Shown: positions 6,562 to 17,424 of the stretch, piece by piece
Layout of the letters: each line of letters starts with the position of its first letter
Position numbering within the stretch: the stretch's first letter is position 1
NCBI GenBank assembly: GCA_041158165.1
Contig: JBEBBW010000028.1
Coordinates: 1 to 20,353, forward strand
DNA: 20,353 nucleotides
DNA from: TMED14 sp041158165
GTDB lineage: Bacteria; Bacteroidota; Bacteroidia; Flavobacteriales; Schleiferiaceae
Direction of reading: 5' to 3'
Notes under the pieces: generated by a model
Database searches by the model: none
Told to the model about the DNA's origin: nothing
Seen by the model: only the letters and a program-made list of their open reading frames with translations
Position numbers and translations under genes: made by a program

Positions 6562-9500
6562 ATGAACCACCTTACTCAATCGTTGCGTAGACTGGTCGCT
6601 GCAGCCCTCGTGCTGTTGACCATGCCTGCGTTTGCGCAGCTGAGCGGCACGTACACGATCGATCCCAACGGAACGGGAACGACCAACTACGCATCATTCT
6701 CTGCCGCAGTTACCGCGTTGACGACTTCCGGCGTGAGTGGCCCCGTTACGTTCAACGTAGCGCAAGGCACCTACACCGAACAGGTTACCATCAACGCCAT
6801 CACGGGAACAAGTGCGACCAACAAAGTCACATTCAAATCGGCCACGTCGAACACGTTGCCTGTGAATGTCACGTTTGCTGGGGCAACGGCCGCTACTAAC
6901 AACTGGACACTTCGGTTGAATGGCGTTAATAACTTAGAATTTGACGGAATCAAGTTTTCAAATACGAGTGCCGGTTTTACGGTAAACGTAAACTTGAACG
7001 GAACCACGTCGAACATTAAGTTCTTGAACTGTTCATTTACAGGCGCCGCCACGAGCACATCTTCGAGCTTCTCGGCGTTCTTCTATGAAACAGGTTCATT
7101 CCAAACGGGTGATTGGACATTCAACAACTGCCAGTTCATTAACAATGCACGCGGCATCAACTTGAACGGTTCGGCCACCAATACGTTGGCCAACCTCACC
7201 GTTACCAACTGCTCATTTAATACTCGTTCGTACGGCATCTACACGTACTACGGTACGGCCCAAATGGCCTCGACCACGGCGAACATTAGCAATAACGTTT
7301 TTGACTACAACCAAGGAGGCACGTCGCTCAATGCGGTCATCCTCTATGGATCCGCTGCTGTAACGTTTAATAACAATACGGTCAATAACTTTTCTGGCTC
7401 TATTTTCTACTATCCAAACACATTGACGGCGACGAACAATACGGCGACGCTGACAACGGTTGGACATGGTATTTCGGTGAGCGGAGCTACGGCGTCCCCG
7501 CCCACAAGCGTGAACATTTCGAACAACACCTTATCGAATGCGATTTCGCTATCAGGTGTACTTTCAGGAATCACCATCAACCAAAATACGATTACCACGA
7601 CGGTTGGTTCGGGCATCACCCTTTCTTCTGCGGCCGGTACCTCAACAACCAATACTGGCGCTGTTGCTCAAGGATTCTCGATTACAAACAACCGCATCGT
7701 TCAGCCCTCTGGCTCGAGCGGCCTGTATGGAATCTACTTCTCTGGATTCAACTGCGCAGCAGGTGCGGCAAACGTGACCAACAATACGATTTCGGCGAAC
7801 CTGCCGTCAGCAAACACGTACTACGGCATTTACCCCTATCAGTCTAAAAACGTTAATATTTACCACAACACGGTATTTATGACGGGCGCAAGCGCCACAG
7901 GGGGCCGTGCACTTTACGTGAACAACCTTTCAACTGGATTTGCGGCAACGGGTGTAAACATTCAGAACAACATTTTTGAAAACACCGGACTTGGATATGC
8001 TGCTGAAATTGCTACAACCTCAGCCCTTGGCATGGTTGGAAGCCTAAGCAACAACGTGTACTTTGGAAACACAACGAATCCGTTCCGCTACAATAGCATA
8101 AACCAAACTACGCTTTCGGCATGGCAAACAGCGACCACTAAAGATGCGAACTCCGTTTGGGGTGACGTTATTTTCTTTGGACCTGCCGATTTGCACGTTC
8201 AAAATGCTGTGGCTAACAACGTGGGCACACCGATTGCCAGCGTTACAACCGACATGGATGGTCAAACTCGTTCTGCAACCACGCCGGATGCTGGAGCTGA
8301 CGAATACAGCCCGCTGTCTTGCGTTGCATTTGCTGTGGTAACGGTTCCGAACATTACAGGAACCACGGCTACCGTTTCATGGACCACGACCAACACTCCT
8401 ACGAGCTACAAAGTGCGCTATCGCACTCAAGGCACCGGAGCTTGGACGACGGTAACCACTACGAACACTAGTCTTAACATTACCGGACTTCAGCAGTTTA
8501 CGGCCTACGAGGCTCAAGTTAAAGAGTTCTGTTCGGCAACAGACTCTTCTATTTGGTCTTCCTCAGTGAACTTCCGCACGGCTATTATTCCTAACTGGAC
8601 AGAGACGTTTGCGGGATCATACCCCCCCATTGGTTGGGAAAGAGGAAACGGTAGAATTGCTTCGCCGACGGTCTTTACACAGCCCGCATCAACCGGAACG
8701 TTCACATCATGGAACACCGGCAACTACGGAAATGTGACCCCCGCGGGCCCGAATGGAATTTCAGCACGATCAAACATTTATAGTACTAACAACTATCAGT
8801 GGTTGATTACGCCATCAATCGAGATTCCAAATAACGCTCTTACATATCAAATCGAATATGATCTTGCCTTGACTCCATATTCTGGAACCACCCAAACCTA
8901 CTTAGGTCCTGATGATACATTGGCGCTTGTTGTGAGTTTCAACAACGGACTTACTTGGGAAAAGGCTAATATGGTGAAGGTTTACACGGCGGCTGACACA
9001 ATCACGCCTGCGGGAACAAAGCGAATTCATGCAATCCCAGCGAGCTGGAAAGGGCAGACCATTCGTCTCGCAATGTATTCTCACTCTGTGATTGCCAATA
9101 CTGACCTTTGGGCCTGGGTGGACAACTTTAGCATCAAGGACAACGCAACCTGCCCGATCACCGCTACTCCGACGGTAACGTCTGGCACCGCTTGTGGTCC
9201 GCAGCCTGTAACGTTGACGGCAACGTGGGCTAATACCGCAAACCACCAGCACATTTGGTTGAGCCCAACCGGCCGCATCGTAGGTCAAGGCACGAGCTAC
9301 ACCACGGGTGTTATTTCTGCTGCAACTACGCAGACCTCGCAGTTGATCGTTAAAGACAACAGCGTGGCGACCGTTTCTGCTGGTCCGACCCTTACGGCGA
9401 CGAACCCCGCAGGCGGTGGTGGCAACTTCACCAACGGTACGTGGATTTCCGTAACCCAGCCGATGATCCTTGACTCGGTAACGGTTAAGGCGTTCAACGG

Positions 9501-12063
9501 TACAATCAACTTCCGCGTTCGTGTATACGAAAAAGCAGGCTCTAAGGCAGGTAATACCGGTGCCCTCATCATGGCGTCGCAGCCGATGACGGTCACGACG
9601 ACGGCGCCTGCACCGACAGGCTCACTGCACAACCTAGCAGTAAACCTTCCGCTGCTGCCGGGTGCATACTACATCAACCTCGAGTTCCTTCCGAACACCA
9701 CGGGTACCCTGTTCCGCTCAACGGCACTGCCAACCGGACAAACCTACCCGTTTGCGATCGGATCGCTTGCAACGATTGACTCGGTTCAATTCGGCGCAAC
9801 GGGAACCAACTCGCGCGTGTACTACTTGTTCAACTGGAAAGCCTCCAAGGTTTGTACCGGTCCAGTAGTTACCACGAACGTGAACTACTCAGCAGTTCCT
9901 TCAGTGGCACTTCCGCACACGTCGGACTTCGCAACGGGCGCTCCTTGTAACTGGGTAGCTACGGGAACCACCGGTTCGGCTACATGGCAGGGTAAGACAA
10001 CCTACTCAGGCAACGGCTACACCGCAACGTCACTGAACGGAACGCCGTTTGTGATGGTGGACGACGACGCAGCCGGTTCAAGCGCATCAACGCCGAACTC
10101 GGTACTGAACACGCCGGAATTCCCCGCATTGGGTTACGACACCTTGAAAATGAAGTTCTTGAGCGTATTCAAGGGCGGATCATGGGGCGGCAAAGGCTAC
10201 GTGGAAGTATGGCGTCCGGTTAACGGCGTCTTCGGATGGCAGACCATCGACTCAGTAAGTGCTGACGAGGGTATTGGTACTACTACTACGGGCTGGGCTC
10301 CAGTAACCAAGACGTACAACGTAACAGCGTACCAAAGCAACCAATTCAAGGCGCGCTTCCGTTACGACGACAAGGGCAACTGGGCTGGCTGGTGGGCTTT
10401 GGATAATTTCCAAATCTTCGGCACCCTGTCGCAGACCGGCAACGTTCGCGTGGCCATTACGACCGACATCTACGGTTCTGAGGTTAGCTGGAAGATTGTG
10501 AACACGGCCAACAAGCTTGTGTACGCTACGGGAGGTCCGTTCCCTGACGTGACTCCGTACGTTGCTGCTACAGCTACGCACATTGACACCGTAGCGCTGC
10601 CAGTTAACGGCACCTACGAGTTCCGCATCACGGACAGCTACGGTGACGGTCTGACCGACGGTACCAACACTGGAACCTACCTCGCACAAGTTCTTTGTGC
10701 CTACGGTCCTAAGTTGATTGACCAAGGTTCAGGCGCCCTGCCGAACGACCCAGGCGGTTCAACAGCCAACGTTCCTTCATGGGATAGCGCCACCTTCGAT
10801 ATGGATTGCCGTCAGCCGGCTACCTACAAGGTGTTCGTGAACATGAGCCAGCAGACGGTAAGCGCCAACGGCGTTCACATTGCGGGCAACTTCCAAGGAT
10901 GGAACCCATCATCTACTGCGATGACCGACGCCAACGGTGACGGTATCTACGAGTACACGATCAACACCTTCGTGGGTGAGAAGATTGAGTACAAGTTCAT
11001 CAACGGTAACGCATGGGGTACAGACGAATCGGTGCCTTTGGCTTGCCGCTACAACAACTCATGGAACCGCGGTGACAGCATTGCCAACGTAAGTGATTCA
11101 GCAGACGTAGTATGTTTCGCACTTTGCTACAACTGTGCTGGCGTAACCTTCCAGGTTGACATGAACCAAGTATCGCAGTCGTTCACGACGCCTGAGGTCA
11201 ACGGTCTGTGGAACAACTGGTGTGGTAACTGTAACCCGCTTACGGATGCCGACGGTGACGGAATTTGGACCACCAAACTCCCGCTGGCAGTAGGTACGAC
11301 TCAAGAATACAAGTTCTCTGCGGACAACTGGACTATTCAAGAGCAAAACAACCCTGCTGCACCGTGTACCAACGGTAACACGACCTACACGAACCGTGTA
11401 CTCGTAATTCCGGCTACCGACACCGTTCTGAACGTAGTATGTTGGTCACAGTGTACCGCTTGTGACGTAGACGTAACCCTGAAGGTGAACATGGCATGGG
11501 AGAAAGCCAACAACGCGATCAGCGCCAACGGCGTGCACGTTGCAGGTGACTTCCAAGGCTGGAGCCCCTCAGCTACCCCGATGACCGACGCCAACAACGA
11601 CGGTATCTACGAGGTAACGATCAACGTACCTGCTAACTCTAGCATCCAGTACAAGTTCATCAACGGCAACGCATGGGGAGCTGACGAAAGCGTTCCTTCA
11701 GCGTGTGTGGTGACCGGTACTTGGAACCGTGGCGCAACGTTTGCCTACGAGGACACGACGATGAATCCTGTATGTTTCGGTAAGTGTACCGACTGTATGG
11801 CGAGCATCGACGAGGCCCTGCAGAACGTGAGCCTGTTCCCGAACCCGAACCGTGGCCAGTTCCAACTTGCTCGTATGGACGCTTCTACGAACGTAGAGGT
11901 GAGCATCCTCGACCTGCAAGGCAAGGTGCTTACGGTAGCCAAGTGGAACGAAGGCGAAGAGTCGCTTTCTGTTGACCTCGGCAACTTCGCCAACGGCGTG
12001 TACATGGTTCGCCTGACTTCAGAAGAAGGCAGCCGCACCCTGCGCGTAAGCGTTCAGAAGTAA
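6562..12063 (+). CDS. Giant T9SS-exported multidomain surface protein
   Basis: This secreted 1833-residue protein of unknown substrate has the following regions. Signal peptide, 1 to about 25 (hydrophobic VAAALVLLTMPAFA then Q). Right-handed parallel beta-helix with an Asn ladder (SNN, TNN, QNN turns), about 27-582, closed by DAGADEY. Fibronectin type III, 588-675. Jelly-roll/MAM-like domain (choice-of-anchor J type), 678-860, ending WAWVDNFSIKD. Ig-like and beta-sandwich region, 864-1098. Second jelly-roll domain, about 1112-1287, ending WWALDNFQIFG. An ITTDIYGSEVSW...DSYGDG domain, 1294-1413. Three glycogen-binding-like (CBM20/48-type) repeats at 1420-1525, 1526-1634 and 1635-1745, each ending C-x3-C-x2-C. 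T9SS type A sorting domain, about 1750-1833 (SLFPNPNRGQF...GVYMVRL...RTLRVSVQK). The beta-helix and the repeats suggest polysaccharide binding or adhesion; no catalytic site was identified. The gene is monocistronic and closed by a strong terminator. Base composition differs between its parts. Confidence 0.93.
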   Translation: MNHLTQSLRRLVAAALVLLTMPAFAQLSGTYTIDPNGTGTTNYASFSAAVTALTTSGVSGPVTFNVAQGTYTEQVTINAITGTSATNKVTFKSATSNTLPVNVTFAGATAATNNWTLRLNGVNNLEFDGIKFSNTSAGFTVNVNLNGTTSNIKFLNCSFTGAATSTSSSFSAFFYETGSFQTGDWTFNNCQFINNARGINLNGSATNTLANLTVTNCSFNTRSYGIYTYYGTAQMASTTANISNNVFDYNQGGTSLNAVILYGSAAVTFNNNTVNNFSGSIFYYPNTLTATNNTATLTTVGHGISVSGATASPPTSVNISNNTLSNAISLSGVLSGITINQNTITTTVGSGITLSSAAGTSTTNTGAVAQGFSITNNRIVQPSGSSGLYGIYFSGFNCAAGAANVTNNTISANLPSANTYYGIYPYQSKNVNIYHNTVFMTGASATGGRALYVNNLSTGFAATGVNIQNNIFENTGLGYAAEIATTSALGMVGSLSNNVYFGNTTNPFRYNSINQTTLSAWQTATTKDANSVWGDVIFFGPADLHVQNAVANNVGTPIASVTTDMDGQTRSATTPDAGADEYSPLSCVAFAVVTVPNITGTTATVSWTTTNTPTSYKVRYRTQGTGAWTTVTTTNTSLNITGLQQFTAYEAQVKEFCSATDSSIWSSSVNFRTAIIPNWTETFAGSYPPIGWERGNGRIASPTVFTQPASTGTFTSWNTGNYGNVTPAGPNGISARSNIYSTNNYQWLITPSIEIPNNALTYQIEYDLALTPYSGTTQTYLGPDDTLALVVSFNNGLTWEKANMVKVYTAADTITPAGTKRIHAIPASWKGQTIRLAMYSHSVIANTDLWAWVDNFSIKDNATCPITATPTVTSGTACGPQPVTLTATWANTANHQHIWLSPTGRIVGQGTSYTTGVISAATTQTSQLIVKDNSVATVSAGPTLTATNPAGGGGNFTNGTWISVTQPMILDSVTVKAFNGTINFRVRVYEKAGSKAGNTGALIMASQPMTVTTTAPAPTGSLHNLAVNLPLLPGAYYINLEFLPNTTGTLFRSTALPTGQTYPFAIGSLATIDSVQFGATGTNSRVYYLFNWKASKVCTGPVVTTNVNYSAVPSVALPHTSDFATGAPCNWVATGTTGSATWQGKTTYSGNGYTATSLNGTPFVMVDDDAAGSSASTPNSVLNTPEFPALGYDTLKMKFLSVFKGGSWGGKGYVEVWRPVNGVFGWQTIDSVSADEGIGTTTTGWAPVTKTYNVTAYQSNQFKARFRYDDKGNWAGWWALDNFQIFGTLSQTGNVRVAITTDIYGSEVSWKIVNTANKLVYATGGPFPDVTPYVAATATHIDTVALPVNGTYEFRITDSYGDGLTDGTNTGTYLAQVLCAYGPKLIDQGSGALPNDPGGSTANVPSWDSATFDMDCRQPATYKVFVNMSQQTVSANGVHIAGNFQGWNPSSTAMTDANGDGIYEYTINTFVGEKIEYKFINGNAWGTDESVPLACRYNNSWNRGDSIANVSDSADVVCFALCYNCAGVTFQVDMNQVSQSFTTPEVNGLWNNWCGNCNPLTDADGDGIWTTKLPLAVGTTQEYKFSADNWTIQEQNNPAAPCTNGNTTYTNRVLVIPATDTVLNVVCWSQCTACDVDVTLKVNMAWEKANNAISANGVHVAGDFQGWSPSATPMTDANNDGIYEVTINVPANSSIQYKFINGNAWGADESVPSACVVTGTWNRGATFAYEDTTMNPVCFGKCTDCMASIDEALQNVSLFPNPNRGQFQLARMDASTNVEVSILDLQGKVLTVAKWNEGEESLSVDLGNFANGVYMVRLTSEEGSRTLRVSVQK
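10819..11796 (+). repeat. Three in-frame glycogen-binding-like repeats
   Basis: Units lie at 10819-11136, 11137-11463 and 11464-11796. Units 1 and 3 align without gaps at an exact 660-nt offset over 10861-11040: hand alignment gives about 45 mismatches in 180 nt, with identical tracts such as ATGACCGACGCCAAC and ACAAGTTCATCAACGG. Both encode SANGVHxAGxFQGWxPS and YKFINGNAWGxDESVP. Unit 2 is more divergent at both levels (NGLWNNWCGNCNPLTDADGDGIW). Each unit carries one internal Cys (in PLAC, AAPC and PSAC) plus the terminal C-x3-C-x2-C. The order suggests duplication of a two-unit block or gene conversion between units 1 and 3. Confidence 0.85.
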
Positions 12064-12068
12064 TCGAC

Positions 12069-12115
12069 TCCCGCAAGGGATGAGAGGCCGCTCCGCAAGG
12101 GGCGGCCTTTTTTTT
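12069..12115 (+). terminator. Terminator with two tandem GCAA-loop hairpins
   Basis: The first hairpin is TCCC-GCAA-GGGA (12069-12080). The second is a 9-bp stem GGCCGCTCC-GCAA-GGGGCGGCC (12086-12107, one G-U pair), followed by eight T (12108-12115). It begins 6 nt after the stop of the giant protein gene and isolates it from the operon downstream. Both hairpins use the same GNRA tetraloop. Confidence 0.95.
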
Positions 12116-12120
12116 GACCC

Positions 12121-12128
12121 TATCTTTA
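12121..12128 (+). promoter_or_regulatory. -7 box for the peptidase-paa operon
   Basis: TATCTTTA differs from the TATCTTTG boxes of gltX and lysS by its last base only and lies 5 nt after the terminator T-run. The expected start is near 12135, giving a leader of about 20 nt before the ATG at 12156. This is the only promoter-like element seen before 20335. Confidence 0.6.
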
Positions 12129-12155
12129 CGCAACCCTTGAAACGTACTTCGCACC

Positions 12156-14282
12156 ATGAAGAATTGGATTTTGGCGGCCGCGGCTGCCCTTGGTTTTGCC
12201 GCCTGCACCCACACCACTAAGCCGATGGTTTATCCTACTACCCGAGCGGATTTGGCCGACGTCAAAACGTATTTTGGAACTGCGGTGGCGGACCCCTACG
12301 GGTGGCTTGAAAACGACCGGAGCGCCGAAACAGGCGAATGGGTAGCCCAACAGAACAAGGTTACGCAGGCGTATTTGGCAGAGATTCCATACCGTGCCGC
12401 GCTGCGCGAGCGCCTTACCCAGCTTTGGAACTATGAGAAGCGGGGCGCCCCGTTTGTAGAAGGGTCGTTTCAGTACTTTTTTCGGAACGACGGGCTTCAG
12501 AGCCAGTCGGTACTTTACCGCCAGCGCTTGGTCGACGGCATTGCCCAAGGCGAGCTAGAGGTTTTTTTGAACCCCAATACGTTTAGCGCCGACGGGACTT
12601 CTTCGTTGGGCGGACTTTCGTTCAGCCCCGACGGCAGCCTGGCGGCCTATGAGGTGTCAGAGGGAGGAAGCGATTGGCGAAGTGTGGTAATTCTGGACGC
12701 GGTGGCGAACCGAGTTATTGAGGCGCGCTTGGTCGACGTAAAGTTTAGCGGACTTGCTTGGAAGGGGAACGAAGGATTTTACTACAGCAGCTACGACAAA
12801 CCGAAAGAGGGATCAGCGCTTTCAGGCATGACCGACCAGCACAAGCTCTATTTTCACCGCTTGGGTACCCCCCAGTCGTCGGACCAGCTTGTGTTTGGCG
12901 GAAGCGCTACGCCGCGACGTTACGTTGGCGCATCAGTTACCGAGGACGGTCGCTACTTGGTCGTTACCGCGGCGGTGTCGACCACGGGTAACGAACTCTA
13001 CGTTCAGGACCTCCAGGCGGGCGGACCGCTGGTGCAGGTAGCCGAGGGGTTTGCCCATGAGTTTAACGTGGTGGACGCTCGCGACGGCGCGCTCTATGTG
13101 CTGACCAACCACAAGGCTCCGAACTACCGTTTGATGCGTTTAAATGGCCCGCAAAAGGGCCCAGACACCTGGACTGAAGTTATTCCCCAGGGTAATTTTC
13201 CGATGTCGGTGACGGCGGGGGCGGGCTACTTGTGGGTAGAGCGCATGGAGCACGCGCTGAGCGCGGTGGCACAGTACCGTCACGACGGCAGCAAGGTTCG
13301 CGACCTAAGCTTGCCCGGAGTTGGTACGGCCGGTGGCTTTGGCGGACGCCGTGAAGCGCGCACGCTGTACTTCAGCTTCACCAACGCGATTACACCGTCG
13401 AGCATTTATGCACTCAACCCAGAAACCGGGGTTTCGGAGGTGTTTTTTCGTCCGAACATTGACTTTAACCCGTTGGAATACGTTTCAGAGCAGGTGTTTT
13501 ACACCTCGAAGGACGGCACAAAAGTTCCGATGACCATTAGCTACAAAAAGGGACTTAAGCGCGACGGGACCAATCCGACCATTTTATACGGCTACGGAGG
13601 GTTTAATGTGAGCTTGACGCCAAGCTTCAGCACGAGCTATGTGGTTTGGATGGAGCAGGGCGGAGTCTTGGCCATTCCCAACCTGCGCGGCGGCGGAGAG
13701 TACGGCGAGAAGTGGCACGTGGCAGGCACCCAGATGCAGAAGCAGAACGTGTTCGATGATTTTATTGCGGCCGCGGACTACCTCGTCGCAGAGAAGTACA
13801 CGTCGTCGGACTTCCTCGCGCTGAGCGGGGGCTCCAACGGGGGCCTACTTGTGGGTGCCGTGATGACGCAGCGACCAGATTTGGCGCGGGTAGCGTTCCC
13901 TGCGGTGGGGGTTTTGGACATGCTGCGCTACCACACGTTTACTGCGGGCGCTGGCTGGGCCTTTGACTACGGAACCTCGGCGCAGAGCGAAGAAATGTTC
14001 CGCTATTTGTTGGGCTACAGTCCGGTGCACAATGTGAAAAAGGGCACGTGCTACCCGGCGACCATGGTGACGACGGCAGACCACGACGACCGCGTCGTTC
14101 CGGCGCATTCGTTCAAGTTTGCGGCCGAATTGCAGGCCAAGCAGGGCTGCGCGAACCCGACACTGATTCGCATTGAAACCAATGCCGGCCATGGTGCGGG
14201 CAAACCCACGGCAATGGTGATTGAGGAGGCCATCGATAAGTTTGCCTTTGCCCTTTGGAACATGGGAATTAAAAAACTCTAG
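12156..14282 (+). CDS. Prolyl oligopeptidase (S9A), predicted lipoprotein
   Basis: This 708-residue serine peptidase of family S9A cleaves short proline-containing peptides after Pro. A signal peptide with a lipobox-like FAAC places the lipidated Cys at 17, so it is probably anchored in the periplasm or outer membrane. The N-terminal part shows the S9 start VADPYGWLEN (44-53), then a seven-bladed propeller (about 80-430). The alpha/beta-hydrolase domain has YGYGGFN (478-484), the nucleophile motif GGSNGG with Ser560, the acid in ADHDDRVVP (641-649) and His679 in NAGHG. Length matches the family (about 700). It is 6 nt upstream of paaZ, so very likely co-transcribed. A role feeding peptide-derived amino acids to the downstream enzymes is inference only. 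Confidence 0.93.
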   Translation: MKNWILAAAAALGFAACTHTTKPMVYPTTRADLADVKTYFGTAVADPYGWLENDRSAETGEWVAQQNKVTQAYLAEIPYRAALRERLTQLWNYEKRGAPFVEGSFQYFFRNDGLQSQSVLYRQRLVDGIAQGELEVFLNPNTFSADGTSSLGGLSFSPDGSLAAYEVSEGGSDWRSVVILDAVANRVIEARLVDVKFSGLAWKGNEGFYYSSYDKPKEGSALSGMTDQHKLYFHRLGTPQSSDQLVFGGSATPRRYVGASVTEDGRYLVVTAAVSTTGNELYVQDLQAGGPLVQVAEGFAHEFNVVDARDGALYVLTNHKAPNYRLMRLNGPQKGPDTWTEVIPQGNFPMSVTAGAGYLWVERMEHALSAVAQYRHDGSKVRDLSLPGVGTAGGFGGRREARTLYFSFTNAITPSSIYALNPETGVSEVFFRPNIDFNPLEYVSEQVFYTSKDGTKVPMTISYKKGLKRDGTNPTILYGYGGFNVSLTPSFSTSYVVWMEQGGVLAIPNLRGGGEYGEKWHVAGTQMQKQNVFDDFIAAADYLVAEKYTSSDFLALSGGSNGGLLVGAVMTQRPDLARVAFPAVGVLDMLRYHTFTAGAGWAFDYGTSAQSEEMFRYLLGYSPVHNVKKGTCYPATMVTTADHDDRVVPAHSFKFAAELQAKQGCANPTLIRIETNAGHGAGKPTAMVIEEAIDKFAFALWNMGIKKL

Positions 14283-14288
14283 CCCGCG

Positions 14289-16315
<2,027 letters not shown>

Positions 16316-16319
<4 letters not shown>

Positions 16320-16654
16320 GCTTTCTGAACCCCAACCTCGACCTGAAGCCGGGCAACTACGCGGTGATTTTCGCGTCGGAGCGCCCCGTGAACCCGAGCC
16401 CCGAGGGCTACGACGCGATGGACGACGCGACGATGCGCGCCGTGGAGCAGCTGGACGGCTACCTGGGCTACGAGGTGGTTCGCCACGGCACAGATGCCAT
16501 TTTTGTAAGCTACTGGCGCGACGCCGCCGCAGTTGATGCCTGGCGCCACGCGGCGCTGCACGGCGAGGCCAAGCGCGAGGGCCGTGAACGCTGGTACGAC
16601 GGCTACCGCAGCCTGGTGTGCCCCATCGAACAACTAAGTTTTTTCAAGCGATGA
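16316..16654 (+). CDS. ABM-fold (antibiotic biosynthesis monooxygenase family) protein
   Basis: This small 112-residue protein has a dimeric alpha/beta-barrel (ABM/YgiN-like) pattern: a first strand NYAVIFASERP (13-23), a helix with MRAVEQLDGYLGYEVVRH, a strand DAIFVSYWRD (60-69), and a helix AVDAWRHAALHGEAKREGRERWYDGY. The family holds cofactor-free monooxygenases, haem-degrading enzymes and many members of unknown role; fold membership does not prove oxygenase activity. It overlaps paaZ and the following crotonase by 4 nt each (ATGA at 16316 and 16651), so it is made in step with them. It might handle a reactive quinone-like or epoxide intermediate, or a dead-end product, but this is speculation. 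No signal peptide, so cytoplasmic. Confidence 0.8.
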
Positions 16655-17424
16655 ATCCCAATTCCAACGAAGGCTACGTGCACGTGGAGCGCCGCGGCAG
16701 CATCAGCCACATCGAGTTTTTTCACCCCCAGAGCAACTCGCTGCCCAGCGCCGTGCTGGCGGACTTGGCCAAGGCCATTCGCGACGAAGGCCACGACCCG
16801 GCGGTTCACGTCATCGTGCTGCGCAGCGGCGGCGACCGCGTGTTCTGTGGCGGAGCCAGCTTCACCGAGCTTGCTAGCATTCGTGCGGAAGCCCAGGGAT
16901 TGGCGTTTTTTAGCGGGTTTGCGCACGTGATCAACGCCATCCGGACCGTGCCCAAGTTTGTCGTGGGCCGCGTTCAGGGCAAGGCCGTAGGCGGTGGCGT
17001 GGGGCTGGCTTCGGCCGTGGACTACTGCATCGCTACGCAGCATGCTGCAGTGAAGCTCAGCGAGCTTGCCGTGGGCATCGGACCTTTTGTGGTGGGACCC
17101 GCGGTGGAGCGCAAGATGGGCCTCAGCGCCATGAGCCAGTTGGCTATTGACGCCACGGAATTCCGCAGTGCAGCGTGGGCCCACGAACACGGGTTGTATG
17201 CCCAGGTAGTGGACGATGTCGCCGCCCTCGACGCCGCGGTGGACGTGCTTGCGGAGCGCCTTGCCGGCCAGTCTGTGGAGGCCACGATTGCCCTAAAGCA
17301 CGCGCTTTGGCACGGAACGGAGCACTGGAACGAGCTGTTAATTGAGCGCTCGGCGATTTCAGGTCGTTTGGTGCGCACCGAAGACACGCAGCGCCGAATT
17401 CAAGCGATTTTATCGAAGTCGTGA
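16651..17424 (+). CDS. Crotonase-fold enoyl-CoA isomerase/hydratase, PaaG-like
   Basis: This 257-residue protein has the two oxyanion-hole segments RVFCGGASF (63-71) and GKAVGGGVGLA (110-120). At the site of the first hydratase Glu (rat E144) there is Gly118; the second, Glu138 in LSELAVGIG, is kept. A single Glu at this place is the pattern of delta3,delta2-enoyl-CoA isomerases rather than hydratases. In the phenylacetate pathway PaaG isomerises the ring epoxide to oxepin-CoA, the substrate of PaaZ, so a PaaG role fits both residues and position. A PaaF-like or leucine-pathway role is not excluded. The start at 16651 (ATGA overlap with the previous stop) is chosen over the in-frame ATG at 16618, which would overlap the ABM gene by 37 nt. 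The stop overlaps the next start by GTGA. Confidence 0.85.
   Translation: MNPNSNEGYVHVERRGSISHIEFFHPQSNSLPSAVLADLAKAIRDEGHDPAVHVIVLRSGGDRVFCGGASFTELASIRAEAQGLAFFSGFAHVINAIRTVPKFVVGRVQGKAVGGGVGLASAVDYCIATQHAAVKLSELAVGIGPFVVGPAVERKMGLSAMSQLAIDATEFRSAAWAHEHGLYAQVVDDVAALDAAVDVLAERLAGQSVEATIALKHALWHGTEHWNELLIERSAISGRLVRTEDTQRRIQAILSKS

Noticed and set aside
7200..8300. Possible CRISPR-like or tandem DNA repeat in the beta-helix region
   Set aside because: The Asn-ladder periodicity is at protein level only; no DNA repeats of constant unit and spacer are seen.
16618..16650. Upstream ATG for the crotonase
   Set aside because: The added residues are not family-like, and the ATGA overlap at 16651 matches the pattern of every other junction in the operon.
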